Positions 27,958 to 36,059 are shown, numbered from the stretch's first letter. The stretch: DNA of 64,000 bases from Streptomyces fructofermentans (GCF_014651055.1 NZ_BMWD01000003.1:124001-188000), one strand, 5' to 3'. Translations and numbers: made by a program. The notes: a model not told the origin generated them from the letters alone.

Positions 27958-28069
27958 GCGGCCAAGCTAACGGCCTTCCGCACATCCCGCAGAGCGGGCC
28001 GCACCCCCTCCCACCAGCGCGGGGCACCCCATTTGCAGTCGGCCGAATCGCGCTCCGATCACCCCTCGG

Positions 28070-28075
28070 TAAGCT
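28070..28075 (+). promoter_or_regulatory. Candidate -10 box of the TetR gene
   Basis: TAAGCT is followed by six bases and the ATG at 28082, consistent with a leaderless transcript. The overlapping sequence CTGACGGCATGACAG contains one half of the operator but not a palindrome. Confidence 0.4.
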
Positions 28076-28081
28076 GACGGC

Positions 28082-28729
28082 ATGACAGGACAAGTGCGTA
28101 CCGTCGACGGCCGCGTGGCCGGTCGGCGCGGGCAGGCGACGCGGCAGAAGCTGCTCGACTGCCTCAGCGAGATGCTCAGCTCCTCGCCCTACCGCGACGT
28201 CAAAGTCATCGACGTCGCGCGGAAGGCAGGCACTTCACCGGCGACCTTCTACCAGTACTTCCCGGACGTCGAGGGCGCCGTCCTGGAGATCGCCGAGCAC
28301 ATGGCCGCGGAGGGCGCCGGGTTGACCGAACTCCTCGAGGGCCGCTCCTGGGTGGGCAAGGCCGGCTGGCAGACCGCGCAGGAACTCGTCGACGGTTTCC
28401 TGGAGTTCTGGCGCAGGAACGACGCCATCCTGCGCGTCGTCGACCTGGGCGCGGCCGAGGGCGACAAGCGCTTCTACAAGATCCGCATGAAGATCCTGAA
28501 CTCCGTGAACAACTCCCTCACGGACTCGGTCAAGGAGCTCCAGGCGAAGGGCAAGGTGGACAAGGACGTCAGTCCGGCGGCGATGGCCGGTTCCCTCGTC
28601 GCGATGCTCGCGGCCGTGGCCTCGCACCAGAAGGGCTTCCAGTCCTGGGGTGTGAAGCAGGCCGAACTCAAGCCCAATCTCGCGCTGTTGGTGTACCTCG
28701 GCGTGACGGGCAGGAAGCCCACGAAGTAA
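28082..28729 (+). CDS. TetR-family transcriptional regulator
   Basis: A 215-residue regulator. The helix-turn-helix is in VIDVARKAGTSPATFYQYF (about residues 42-60), followed by a helical ligand domain with LVDGFLEFWRRNDAILRVVD. It is the only intact TetR gene in the window and is surrounded by transcription units that carry the shared TetR-style palindrome, so it is the obvious first candidate for their regulator. However, its own promoter lacks a good copy of the palindrome. A TetR gene and a VOC gene next to afsK are also part of the normal S. coelicolor arrangement as I recall it, which would argue for an unrelated role. Confidence 0.93.
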   Translation: MTGQVRTVDGRVAGRRGQATRQKLLDCLSEMLSSSPYRDVKVIDVARKAGTSPATFYQYFPDVEGAVLEIAEHMAAEGAGLTELLEGRSWVGKAGWQTAQELVDGFLEFWRRNDAILRVVDLGAAEGDKRFYKIRMKILNSVNNSLTDSVKELQAKGKVDKDVSPAAMAGSLVAMLAAVASHQKGFQSWGVKQAELKPNLALLVYLGVTGRKPTK

Positions 28730-28894
28730 CCGCCGGACGCCTGGCTCCCGTTCGGACGCGCGTCCTGTCACGCGGGCGGCACACCCTCCGCGGTGCGCCG
28801 CCCGCCGCGTCCCCCGGAGGGCCCGCGGCCCCGGAGGGCCCGCACCCCGGAGCCGCCCGCCCGCGGCCCGGTGGGGCCGGGCGGGGCCGCCCCG

Positions 28895-29443
28895 TCAGCG
28901 TCGGACGATCCTGAAGAGCCGGATCTCCCGCTCCACCCGGGCCTGGTACGTCGCGTACGGCGGCCAGAAGCCCAGCAGCGCCTGCCAGGCCGCGGCCCGC
29001 TCCGCACCCTCCAGCAGCCGGGCCGTGACCGGGATGTCCTCGCCCCGCCAGCTGATCTCCGCGTCCGGACGGGCCAGCAGATTGGCGGTCCAGGCCGGAT
29101 GGTCCGTGCGCCCGAAGTTGGAGCCGACGAGGAGCCAGCTCTCCGGCGGCGCCTTCGCCGCACCGCCCCCCGCGCCCGTCTCCGGCATGCAGGCGAGAGG
29201 AGTGCGCCGCGGCAGACCGCTGCGCGCGCCCGTCGCGGTCAGGACGACCCCCGGCAGCAGTTGCGCGCTGAGCAGGACCCTGCCCTGGGTCAGCCGGTGC
29301 ACCGCGCGGTCCATCGCGGGGACCACATGGGGCGCGACCTTCGCGAACGCACGGGTCGAGGAGACCTTCTGCACGAGTCCGGCCCCGGGAATCCTGCGGA
29401 CGTGCGGGGACCCGGCGGGCCCGTCCCGTCGGTCGGGGGTCAC
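28895..29443 (-). CDS. Deazaflavin-dependent nitroreductase family protein
   Basis: A 182-residue split-barrel protein of the Ddn type. VVLTATGARSGLPRRTPLAC holds the RSG motif. WLLVGSNFGRTDHPAWTANL forms the cofactor-facing strand and loop, and LLGFWPPYATYQARVEREI the C-terminal helix. It would use F420H2. The GTG at 29443 overlaps the acyl-CoA dehydrogenase stop codon (GTGA). This places it in the same operon and links an F420 reductase to acyl-CoA dehydrogenation. Confidence 0.85.
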   Translation of the reverse strand: MTPDRRDGPAGSPHVRRIPGAGLVQKVSSTRAFAKVAPHVVPAMDRAVHRLTQGRVLLSAQLLPGVVLTATGARSGLPRRTPLACMPETGAGGGAAKAPPESWLLVGSNFGRTDHPAWTANLLARPDAEISWRGEDIPVTARLLEGAERAAAWQALLGFWPPYATYQARVEREIRLFRIVRR

Positions 29444-30621
29444 ACCGCCACCTCCCCGCCGTCGAACAGCCCCGCGGTGTCCGCCGCCCGGGCCCTCAGC
29501 CGGTGCACCGGCCCGAAGAGCAGCTCGTCGCCCGCCGCACGCTTGAAGTACAGATGCGTCTCGTGCTCCCACGTGAAGCCGATCCCGCCGTGCAGCTGGA
29601 CGGCCTCGGCGGCGGTGGCCCGCAGCGTCTCCAGCGCCTGCGCGAGGGCCAGCCCTCCGGCGCGCCCGCCGCCGGACGCGGTGGCCCAGGCCGCGTAGTA
29701 CGCGGCGGACCGCGCGGCCTGGACCTGCACGTAGCGGTCGGCCAGCCGGTGCTTGACCGCCTGGAAGGAACCGATCGCGCGGCCGAACTGCTCGCGCCGG
29801 CCCACGTGTTCGACGGTCCGCTCCAGGACGCGGTCGGCGGCGCCGACGGCCTCGGCGGCGAGGACCGCGGCCGCCGAGTCGCCGACGGCCGCGAGGGCCC
29901 GTGCCACCTCGGCGGACTCGTCGTCGCCCAGCAGTTCCGCCGCTACGTCCCGCACTTGGACACGGGCGCGCGGCCGGGTCGCGTCGAGGGCGGTCTGCCG
30001 GGTCCGGGTACCGCCGTCCCGCAGGAGGAAGAGCAGGGTCCGCGACCGGGCGAACCCTCCCGTGTGGGCGGCCACGAGCAGCAGTCCCGCGCTGTGCCCG
30101 TCGAGCACCTGGTCCACCTCGCCGTACAGCCGCCATCCGCCGTCGGCCCGGCGGGCCTGCACACCGCCCGCGCGGCCGCCGCCCGCCCAGTCCCCCCGGT
30201 TGTCGCCGCTCAGTCCGAGGGCGGTGGCGAGAGCCGCTCCCGGCACCGCGAGAGCGGCCGTCAGCTCTCCCGAGGCGATGCGGGGCAGCAGTTCGGCGCG
30301 CTGCGCCCCGGTGCCCAGGGCCAGCAGCAGCGGCGCGCTCAGCACGGCCGACGCGAGGAACGGCGAGGGGGCCAGGGCCCGCCCCAGCTCCTCGGCCGCC
30401 AGCGCGCTCTCGGTGACCGAGCAGCCCGCGCCTCCGTGGGACTCCGGCAGGGCGAGCCCGGGCAGGCCGAGCTGTCGCGACAGGGTCTCCCAGAGCGCGG
30501 GGTCGTGCCCGGCCGCACTGTCCACGGCGGCACCCACCTCCCGGGGGCCGCAGCGCCTGAGGAGCAGTTCCCGGAGCGTGCGGCGGATCTCGTCCTGTTC
30601 CGCGGTGAAGGCGGCGTCCAT
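29440..30621 (-). CDS. Acyl-CoA dehydrogenase (HGG subunit type)
   Basis: A 393-residue FAD-dependent acyl-CoA dehydrogenase. The N-terminal helices start AAFTAEQDEIRRTLRELLLR. The middle domain is partly degenerate. The C-terminal part has GRREQFGRAIGSFQAVKHRL and VQLHGGIGFTWEHETHLYFK. The usual GTSEIQ segment is missing, as in the smaller partner of heteromeric dehydrogenases used in steroid side-chain degradation. GGGAGGAG precedes the ATG at 30621, and the operator lies 40 bases upstream. It is co-transcribed with the F420-type nitroreductase. Confidence 0.9.
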   Translation of the reverse strand: MDAAFTAEQDEIRRTLRELLLRRCGPREVGAAVDSAAGHDPALWETLSRQLGLPGLALPESHGGAGCSVTESALAAEELGRALAPSPFLASAVLSAPLLLALGTGAQRAELLPRIASGELTAALAVPGAALATALGLSGDNRGDWAGGGRAGGVQARRADGGWRLYGEVDQVLDGHSAGLLLVAAHTGGFARSRTLLFLLRDGGTRTRQTALDATRPRARVQVRDVAAELLGDDESAEVARALAAVGDSAAAVLAAEAVGAADRVLERTVEHVGRREQFGRAIGSFQAVKHRLADRYVQVQAARSAAYYAAWATASGGGRAGGLALAQALETLRATAAEAVQLHGGIGFTWEHETHLYFKRAAGDELLFGPVHRLRARAADTAGLFDGGEVAV

Positions 30622-30660
30622 CGGCGGGCTCCTCCCCCCGGGCCGACCGTGCGGTCCGGA

Positions 30661-30677
30661 TCTGACGGGCCGTCATG
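30661..30677. promoter_or_regulatory. Operator palindrome (site 7)
   Basis: TCTGACGGGCCGTCATG matches 12 of 14 specified positions. It is 40 bases upstream of the acyl-CoA dehydrogenase at 30621. Confidence 0.75.
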
Positions 30678-30733
30678 TTAGGGCGGCGACCAGCAGATGC
30701 ACAGGGGTTGGACGCCTCCCGCACTCCTCCGTA

Positions 30734-30750
30734 TCTGATGTACCGTCAGA
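30734..30750. promoter_or_regulatory. Operator palindrome (site 8)
   Basis: TCTGATGTACCGTCAGA matches 13 of 14 specified positions. It ends only four bases before the ATG of the thiolase homologue at 30755. It contains TACCGT, a possible -10 box eight bases before the start codon, so binding would directly block transcription. Confidence 0.8.
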
Positions 30751-30754
30751 TTTC

Positions 30755-31936
30755 ATGACTCCAGGGACTCCGTCGAAGCGCAGGGTGGCCGTCGTGGGCG
30801 TCTCCCTCTCCGACTGCGGCCGGGTGGACGGGGCGACGCCGTACGCCCTGCACGCCCAGGCGGCCCGCCGCGCCCTCGCGGACTCGGGCCTCGACCGGTC
30901 CGTGGTCGACGGATTCGGCTCGGCGGGCCTCGGCACGCTCGCGCCCGCCGAGGTCGCCGAGTACCTCGGCCTGCGCCCCACCTGGGTCGACTCCACCTCC
31001 GTCGGCGGCTCGACCTGGGAGGTGATGGCGGCGCACGCGGCGGACGCCATCGCCGCGGGACACGCGAACGCGGTCCTGCTGGTGTACGGGTCCACCGCCC
31101 GCGCCGACATCCGGGCGGGCCGCCGCACGGGCGACCTGTCGTTCGGCGCCCGCGGCCCCCTCCAGTTCGAGGTCCCGTACGGTCACACGCTGATCGCCAA
31201 GTACGCCATGGCCGCGCGCCGCCACATGCACGAATACGGCACCACCGTCGAACAGTTGGCGTCGGTGGCGGTGCAGGCGCGGGCGAACGCGGCGCTCAAC
31301 CCGGACGCCATGTACCGGGATTTGATCACCGTCGACGACGTGCTCTCGGGCCCGATGATCGCGGACCCGTTCACCAGGCTGCACTGCTGCATACGCTCGG
31401 ACGGCGGGGCCGCGGTCCTGCTGGCGGCGGAGGAGTACGTGCGCGACTGCCGCACAGGGCCCGTCTGGGTGCTGGGCACCGGGGAGCACGTCTCGCACAC
31501 CACCATGTCCGAATGGCCCGACTTCACGGTGTCGCCGGCGGCGGTGAGCGGCCGCACCGCCTTCGAGCGGGCCGGGGTCCGGCCGCACGAGGTGGACCTG
31601 GCGGAGATCTACGACGCCTTCACCTACATGACCCTGGTGACGCTGGAGGACCTCGGCTTCTGCGCGAAGGGCGAGGGCGGCGCGTTCGTGGGCAAGGACC
31701 GGCTGACCGTGGCGGGCGGCGGACTCCCGGTGAACACCGACGGAGGCGGCCTGTCCGCCCATCACCCGGGCATGCGCGGGCTGTTCCTCCTGGTGGAGGC
31801 GGTACGGCAGCTCCGCGGGGAGGCCGGTGAACGGCAGGTGCGCAGAGCCGGCGGCGGGCTGCCCGAACTGGCGGTGGCCTCCGCGACGGGCGGCTGGTTC
31901 TGCTCCTCGGGCACGGTGGTGCTCGGGCGGGGCTGA
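30755..31936 (+). CDS. Thiolase-fold protein of the Ltp/SCP-x type
   Basis: A 393-residue thiolase-superfamily protein. The nucleophile region reads STSVGGSTWEVMAAHAADAI with no cysteine in the canonical place. HCCIRSDGGAAVLL, AEIYDAFTYMTLVTLEDLGF and PVNTDGGGLSAHHPGMRG follow. Unlike the protein at 21598, the HHPG histidine of the C-terminal loop is kept, so the two may do different chemistry. The start codon has no ribosome binding site because the operator occupies that place, hence a leaderless message is likely. The nearest DUF35 gene, a likely partner, is at 36199. Confidence 0.87.
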   Translation: MTPGTPSKRRVAVVGVSLSDCGRVDGATPYALHAQAARRALADSGLDRSVVDGFGSAGLGTLAPAEVAEYLGLRPTWVDSTSVGGSTWEVMAAHAADAIAAGHANAVLLVYGSTARADIRAGRRTGDLSFGARGPLQFEVPYGHTLIAKYAMAARRHMHEYGTTVEQLASVAVQARANAALNPDAMYRDLITVDDVLSGPMIADPFTRLHCCIRSDGGAAVLLAAEEYVRDCRTGPVWVLGTGEHVSHTTMSEWPDFTVSPAAVSGRTAFERAGVRPHEVDLAEIYDAFTYMTLVTLEDLGFCAKGEGGAFVGKDRLTVAGGGLPVNTDGGGLSAHHPGMRGLFLLVEAVRQLRGEAGERQVRRAGGGLPELAVASATGGWFCSSGTVVLGRG

Positions 31937-31968
31937 GCGGCGGACCCCGGGAGCCGCGGGCCTCCGGG

Positions 31969-32040
31969 GGCCGGTGGTGGCCGGTGGTGGCCGTCGGGCC
32001 GGTGCCCCACGGTCGGTGCCCCGCGGGGCCGGTGGTGGCC
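31969..32040. repeat. GGCCGGTG-rich degenerate repeat region
   Basis: Downstream of the thiolase homologue, GGCCGGTGGT occurs in tandem and then as scattered GGCCGGTG and GGTCGGTG copies. The region lies between convergent genes and may contribute to termination. Confidence 0.6.
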
Positions 32041-32147
32041 GACGGGCGGGGTACCCCCGGAGCCGGTGGCGGCCGGGGCACCCCGAGGAGGCGGCACCCC
32101 GAGGAGGGGACGCTCCGCGGGAGGCGCCCGTCCCGGTACCGGCGCCC

Positions 32148-32762
32148 TCACTCCCCGGACTCGGGCAGGTGGGCCCTGGCCTCCTCGTAGCCCGCGTCAC
32201 CGGGCGCGTCGGCCGGACCGTACACGAGGTTGAGCACACCGGTGGTGAACGCCTCCGAGGAGACGAGCTTCAGCGGGACCGGCTCCTCGCCCTCGTCGAA
32301 CAGCCGCATGCCCTTGCGCACGGCGATCGGGTGCACCAGCAGGTGCAGCTCGTCCAGCAGTCCGGCGGCGAGGAGCTGCCGGACCACCGAGACCGAGCCG
32401 CTCAGGGCGATCGTGCCGCCCTCCTCGTCCTTCAGGGCGGTGACGGCGTCGACGAGGTCGCCCTGGAGCTGCTCGGAGTTGCGCCAGGTGAACTCCAGCT
32501 TGCGGTGCGACAGGACGATCTTCCGCGCGTCGCCCAGGGTCTTGGCGAAGCCCGCGTCCTCGCCGCCGGCCTCCTCGCGCTCAGGCCAGGCGCCCGCGAA
32601 GCTGTCGTACGTCCTGCGGCCGAACAGCATCGTGTCGGCCTCGCCGAGACTCGCGCCGACGGCGGCGCCCATCTCGTCGTTGAAGTACGGGAAGTGCCAC
32701 TGGTCGGGCGCCTCGACGACGCCGTCGAGCGAGATGAACAGGCCGGCGATGATCTTCCTCAT
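32148..32762 (-). CDS. Dihydrofolate reductase-fold protein (RibD C-terminal-like)
   Basis: A 204-residue protein beginning MRKIIAGLFISLDGVVEAPD, the opening of the DHFR/RibD-C family found in many actinobacteria (YyaP/YwjB-like). TMLFGRRTYDSFAGAWP and IALSGSVSVVRQLLAAGLLDE, the NADPH-binding segment, follow. Members are NADPH-dependent reductases of mostly unknown substrate. GGAGG lies seven bases before the ATG at 32762. The C-terminus carries a short Glu/Ala-rich extension. The gene stands alone and has no operator nearby. Confidence 0.88.
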   Translation of the reverse strand: MRKIIAGLFISLDGVVEAPDQWHFPYFNDEMGAAVGASLGEADTMLFGRRTYDSFAGAWPEREEAGGEDAGFAKTLGDARKIVLSHRKLEFTWRNSEQLQGDLVDAVTALKDEEGGTIALSGSVSVVRQLLAAGLLDELHLLVHPIAVRKGMRLFDEGEEPVPLKLVSSEAFTTGVLNLVYGPADAPGDAGYEEARAHLPESGE

Positions 32763-32905
32763 GATGTGCCTCCGCGATGGTGTCGGTGCCCGGTGTCGTC
32801 GGATTGGACGGCAGGGCCCGCCGAAACTCATCGGCGACGCCACGGCGATCCGCCCCGGCCCCCCGGACGGAGTCGGGGACGGGGTCGGAAACAGGGTCGG
32901 GCCGC

Positions 32906-33949
32906 TTACCCGGCGGAGGCGGTCGCGAGGGGTGCCGGGGCGAGGGCGACCGGGGCGAGGGGCACCCGGCCGTGCGGCGGACGGACCGCGGCGCGGTACG
33001 GCCTGCGCGGCCCGTCCGGGACCGCCCCGGCCTCGCGGCACCGGCCCGTCCGGCGCCCCGCGACCCGCGTCCCGGCCGTCAGCCGTGCCGGAGCCGCCCG
33101 CCCGGCGGAGGCGCCGCCGGGGTGCCGGCGCCCGCCGGGCCCGCACGCCGGACCCCCGCCCAAGCCGTGGGACGCAGGGCGGGAGGGTGGGAAAAGCACA
33201 GGGCGGGAGGGTGGGAAAAGCACAGGGCGGGACGGCGGGAGGGAAGTCGGGCGGGGCGACCGGGACACCGGCGCGCGGGGCCCCGTACGGACCGCAGCGG
33301 GGCCGGAGCCGCGCGGCCGGCCGGGTCCGTGGGCCGGTCGGGACGCGCCGACCGGCACGGAGGGCGACGCGCACACGGAGGCGAGCACGGGGACGCGCGG
33401 GGAGGCGGGCACGGGGACGCGCGGGAGTGTCCCGGTGCCGGGGCCGGGGAGCCCGGCGGCAAGGTCCCGTGCCCCTGTCGCGGCGGCACCGTCACGGTCG
33501 CCCGCGAACACGAACATCCGCAGCACCAGGAACCGTCCGGTCCCCGCGAGCCCGGCCGCGCCGAGGTAGACGGCCTGCTCCGTGAGCGCGCCCGGCGAGG
33601 ACCGCACCAGGTGCAGCGCCAGCATCGCGAGGGAGGTGACCGCGTACGCGGCGGTGGCCGAGCCGGCGGACTGCCAGTGGCGCCGCCAACCGGCACGGCG
33701 TCCGGTCCCGAAGGTGAAGAGCGCGTGCAGCTCAGTGCACAGCGCGGTCGAGGCGACGGTGACCAGGGCGTTCGCCGCGGACCAGGGCATCAGCCCGGCC
33801 AGCAGTGCCACCGCCGCGCCGGACAGGACCCCGACACCGCCGCCGCAGACCACGAACCGGACGAAGGAGGCGAGCGGCCCCGGCGCGGCCGTGCCCGGCG
33901 CCACGGGCCCGGACTCCGTCCTCGGCTCCGGCGCGGGCTGCGGCTTCAT
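32906..33949 (-). CDS. GtrA-like membrane protein with long Pro/Arg-rich tail
   Basis: A 347-residue protein. Residues about 25-155 form a four-helix GtrA-like module (FVRFVVCGGGVGVLSGAAVA, WSAANALVTVASTALCTELH, HALFTFGTGRR, FLVLRMFVFAG). GtrA proteins help move polyprenyl-linked sugars across the membrane. The remaining 190 residues are low complexity, rich in Pro, Arg, Gly and Ala, and include two copies of the octapeptide PVLFPPSR. The tail is encoded by DNA repeats and may have grown by repeat expansion or by loss of the original stop codon. The start at 33949 has GGAAGGG upstream. Confidence 0.75.
   Translation of the reverse strand: MKPQPAPEPRTESGPVAPGTAAPGPLASFVRFVVCGGGVGVLSGAAVALLAGLMPWSAANALVTVASTALCTELHALFTFGTGRRAGWRRHWQSAGSATAAYAVTSLAMLALHLVRSSPGALTEQAVYLGAAGLAGTGRFLVLRMFVFAGDRDGAAATGARDLAAGLPGPGTGTLPRVPVPASPRVPVLASVCASPSVPVGASRPAHGPGRPRGSGPAAVRTGPRAPVSRSPRPTSLPPSRPVLFPPSRPVLFPPSRPASHGLGGGPACGPGGRRHPGGASAGRAAPARLTAGTRVAGRRTGRCREAGAVPDGPRRPYRAAVRPPHGRVPLAPVALAPAPLATASAG
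33176..33230. repeat. 24-bp tandem repeat inside the GtrA-like gene
   Basis: Two full 24-bp copies (33176-33199 and 33200-33223) plus a partial third, with the A-rich core GGGTGGGAAAAGCAC. In frame on the minus strand they encode the repeated octapeptide PVLFPPSR. The A-tract is unusual in such GC-rich DNA. Confidence 0.9.
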
Positions 33950-34263
33950 GGGGCAATTCCCTTCCGGCGGGCGGTCGTCGGACCCTTGTCCGACCTGCCC
34001 CAAGCCTGCCGCCGCCCGCGTGCGCCCACGAGAGAGCCCGCACCCGGATCGATGGTGGAGCTGTCCCCACCCCCGGCCGGGGGACCGCGCCCGCACGGTC
34101 CGCGCCGGGGCGTCCCGCAGGCCCCGCACCACCCGGGCGCGGGTCGGGAATCCGCTGTACCCGACCCGGAATACACGGCGGGGCGGGAGGCGCTGACACC
34201 GGTGAAGCCGGAACATGTGAACAGGCACCGCCCGCACCCGTCCGCACCCCCGGAGGAGTCCGC
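33950..34263. other. Divergent promoter region without genes
   Basis: A 314-bp gap between the GtrA-like gene (leftward) and the F420-type PPOX gene (rightward). No operator palindrome or clear hairpin was seen. Confidence 0.4.
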
Positions 34264-34689
34264 ATGGCCCTGTCCCGTGATGAGCGAGAGAAGTTCCTGG
34301 CACAACCGCACGTCGCCGCCTTCTCGGTGGACGGCGGGGCGGGACGCGCGCCGCTGACGGTGCCGATCTGGTACCAGTACGAGGCCGACGGGACCGTTTG
34401 GGTCATGACCGGGCGCGACTCGCGCAAGAACCGGCTGATCGAGGCGGCGGGCCGGTTCTCCCTGATGGTCGACCGGCTCGAACCCACGATCCGGTACGTG
34501 TCCGTCGAGGGGCCGGTGCTGGAGAGCGTTCCCGCGACCCGCGAGCAGTTGGTGGAGATCTCGGCGCGCTACCTGCCGGCCGACAAGGTCGACGCGTACG
34601 TCGACGTCGCGTGGAAGGAGCACGGCGCGCAGGTCGTCGTCCGGATGCGCCCCGAGCACTGGTTGTCGGCCGACCTCGGTTCCCTCTGA
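34264..34689 (+). CDS. PPOX-class F420-dependent oxidoreductase / flavin-binding split-barrel protein
   Basis: A 141-residue protein of the pyridoxamine-phosphate-oxidase-like fold. It reads MALSRDEREKFLAQPHVAAF, then LTVPIWYQYEADGTVWVMTG, SRKNRLIEAAGRFSLMVDR and TIRYVSVEGPV. The order of strands and the SRKNRLI phosphate-contact helix fit the PPOX class, many actinobacterial members of which bind F420. GGAGGAG lies seven bases before the ATG. A strong hairpin follows the stop codon. It is not adjacent to an operator. Confidence 0.85.
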   Translation: MALSRDEREKFLAQPHVAAFSVDGGAGRAPLTVPIWYQYEADGTVWVMTGRDSRKNRLIEAAGRFSLMVDRLEPTIRYVSVEGPVLESVPATREQLVEISARYLPADKVDAYVDVAWKEHGAQVVVRMRPEHWLSADLGSL

Positions 34690-34705
34690 GCGGTCGCGCG
34701 GGGCG

Positions 34706-34729
34706 GCGGGCCGGCCGTTGCCGGCCCGC
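34706..34729 (+). terminator. Terminator hairpin after the PPOX gene
   Basis: GCGGGCCGGC and GCCGGCCCGC form a 10-bp perfect stem with a CGTT loop, 17 bases after the stop codon. There is no T-run. Confidence 0.7.
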
Positions 34730-34743
34730 GTGACAATCGGGGC

Positions 34744-35412
34744 ATGAGTGCCGACGCCTCCCCCGAATTCGAGCGGCTGCTGAGGTCCCAGCGCGTCTGG
34801 GACACCGAGCTGCCCCCGTTCGCCCCGGACACCGCCCCCGCCGGGCCGCTGCCGCTGTTCGAGCAGTGGTTCGCGGAGGCGGTGGCCGCCGGGCAGCCCG
34901 AACCGCACACGATGTCCCTGGCCACCGCCGGCGCGGACGGCCTGCCCGACGTGCGGACCGTGATGCTGCACGGCGCCGACCGGCAGGGCTGGCACTTCGC
35001 CTCGCACGCGGGCAGCCGCAAGGGGCGGCAGCTCGCGGAACGCCCGTACGCGGCCCTCGGCTTCTACTGGCCCGTGCAGGGACGCCAGGTCAGGGTGCGC
35101 GGCCGGGTGTCCACCGCGCCGCCCGAGGTCGCGCACGCCGATCTGCACGCGCGTTCCACCGGGGCGCTCGCGTCCGCCCTGGTGGGCCGCCAGAGCGAGG
35201 TACTGGACTCCACGCCGGAGCTGGCGCGCGCCTCCGAGGCCGCGTGGGACCGGGCCGCCCGCGAACCGGACGCGCCCGCGCCGTCGTGGACGGTGTACGT
35301 ACTGGACGCGGACGAGGTCGAGTTCTTCCAGGGCGACGCCCGCCGGCGGCACGTACGGCTCGACTACCGCCGGGACGGGGAGGCCTGGACCCGGCGGCTG
35401 CTGTGGCCGTAG
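34744..35412 (+). CDS. Pyridoxamine 5'-phosphate oxidase-like (PdxH family) flavoprotein
   Basis: A 222-residue FMN-binding protein related to PdxH, which oxidises pyridoxine or pyridoxamine phosphate to PLP. PLPLFEQWFAEAVAAGQPEP, MSLATAGADGLPDVRTVMLH, FASHAGSRKGRQLAERPYAA and FYWPVQGRQVRVRGRV correspond to the known substrate and FMN segments. The C-terminal VEFFQGDARRRHVRL differs from the usual FWQ...RLHDR, so a different substrate is possible. GACAAT lies six bases before the ATG, a possible -10 box of a leaderless gene. Confidence 0.85.
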   Translation: MSADASPEFERLLRSQRVWDTELPPFAPDTAPAGPLPLFEQWFAEAVAAGQPEPHTMSLATAGADGLPDVRTVMLHGADRQGWHFASHAGSRKGRQLAERPYAALGFYWPVQGRQVRVRGRVSTAPPEVAHADLHARSTGALASALVGRQSEVLDSTPELARASEAAWDRAAREPDAPAPSWTVYVLDADEVEFFQGDARRRHVRLDYRRDGEAWTRRLLWP

Positions 35413-35421
35413 CCGGCGTCC

Positions 35422-35449
35422 CGGCCGGGTCCGCGCGCGGACCCGGCCG
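35422..35449. terminator. Bidirectional terminator palindrome
   Basis: A 28-bp perfect palindrome (left arm CGGCCGGGTCCGCG) fills the gap between the convergent PdxH-like and GNAT genes. Confidence 0.8.
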
Positions 35450-35450
35450 T

Positions 35451-36059
35451 CTAGAGCCCCGCGGGGAGGGCGGGTTCGGGGTCCGTGGCCAGGCGCGCGT
35501 GCAGGTGCACGTCCCGGAACTCGTCCTGCCGCCCGGCCTCGAACATCGCGCCCCGCAGGGTTCCCTCGTACGGGAAACCGCACCGCTCGGCGATCCGGCA
35601 CGACGCGTCGTGGCCGAGGGCATGACCCAACTCGACCCGATGCAGGCCTAGTTCCTCGAAGGCCCAGCGGACGGCCAAGGCGAGCGCGTGCGTGGCCACA
35701 TGGCGTCCGCGCGCCTCGGGCAGGGTCCAGTACCCGACGCGGGCGACGCGTACGACGTGGTCGATGTCGTTGACCCCGACGTGCCCGAGCGTCGTGCCGC
35801 TGTCGGCATCGGTGACACGGAAGGAGAAGCCAGTCCCGTCCTCGCCGGCCTTCACCCGGGCCGCCAGCGACTCCCGGGCGGCGTCCAGGTCGTCGACCGG
35901 TTTGAGCGGGGTGTTCCACCGCTGGAACTCCGGGTCGGCGTAGCCGCGCAGCCACGCGTCCAGGTCCGCGGCGGCCGCGGCGTCCCACGGACGCAGGCGC
36001 AGACCCCGCCCCTCGAGTTCGGGGAAGGGCGCGGGCCGGGACTCGTGGAGGTCGTTCAT
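35451..36059 (-). CDS. GNAT-family N-acetyltransferase
   Basis: A 202-residue acetyltransferase of the RimJ/RimL type. GRGLRLRPWDAAAAADLDAW opens the fold, and VGYWTLPEARGRHVATHALA contains the acetyl-CoA pyrophosphate loop. LGLHRVELGHALGHDASCRI and ERCGFPYEGTLRGAM give the final strand. It probably acetylates an amino group on a protein or small molecule. The start could also be the ATG at 36074; neither has a clear ribosome binding site. Confidence 0.88.
   Translation of the reverse strand: MNDLHESRPAPFPELEGRGLRLRPWDAAAAADLDAWLRGYADPEFQRWNTPLKPVDDLDAARESLAARVKAGEDGTGFSFRVTDADSGTTLGHVGVNDIDHVVRVARVGYWTLPEARGRHVATHALALAVRWAFEELGLHRVELGHALGHDASCRIAERCGFPYEGTLRGAMFEAGRQDEFRDVHLHARLATDPEPALPAGL

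Noticed and set aside
28074..28088. Autoregulatory operator at the TetR start
   Set aside because: CTGACGGCATGACAG contains one left half but no inverted right half, so it was not counted.
33805..34263. Upstream extension of the PPOX-class protein
   Set aside because: The frame is open but Arg/Pro-rich; a strong GGAGGAG directly precedes the ATG at 34264.
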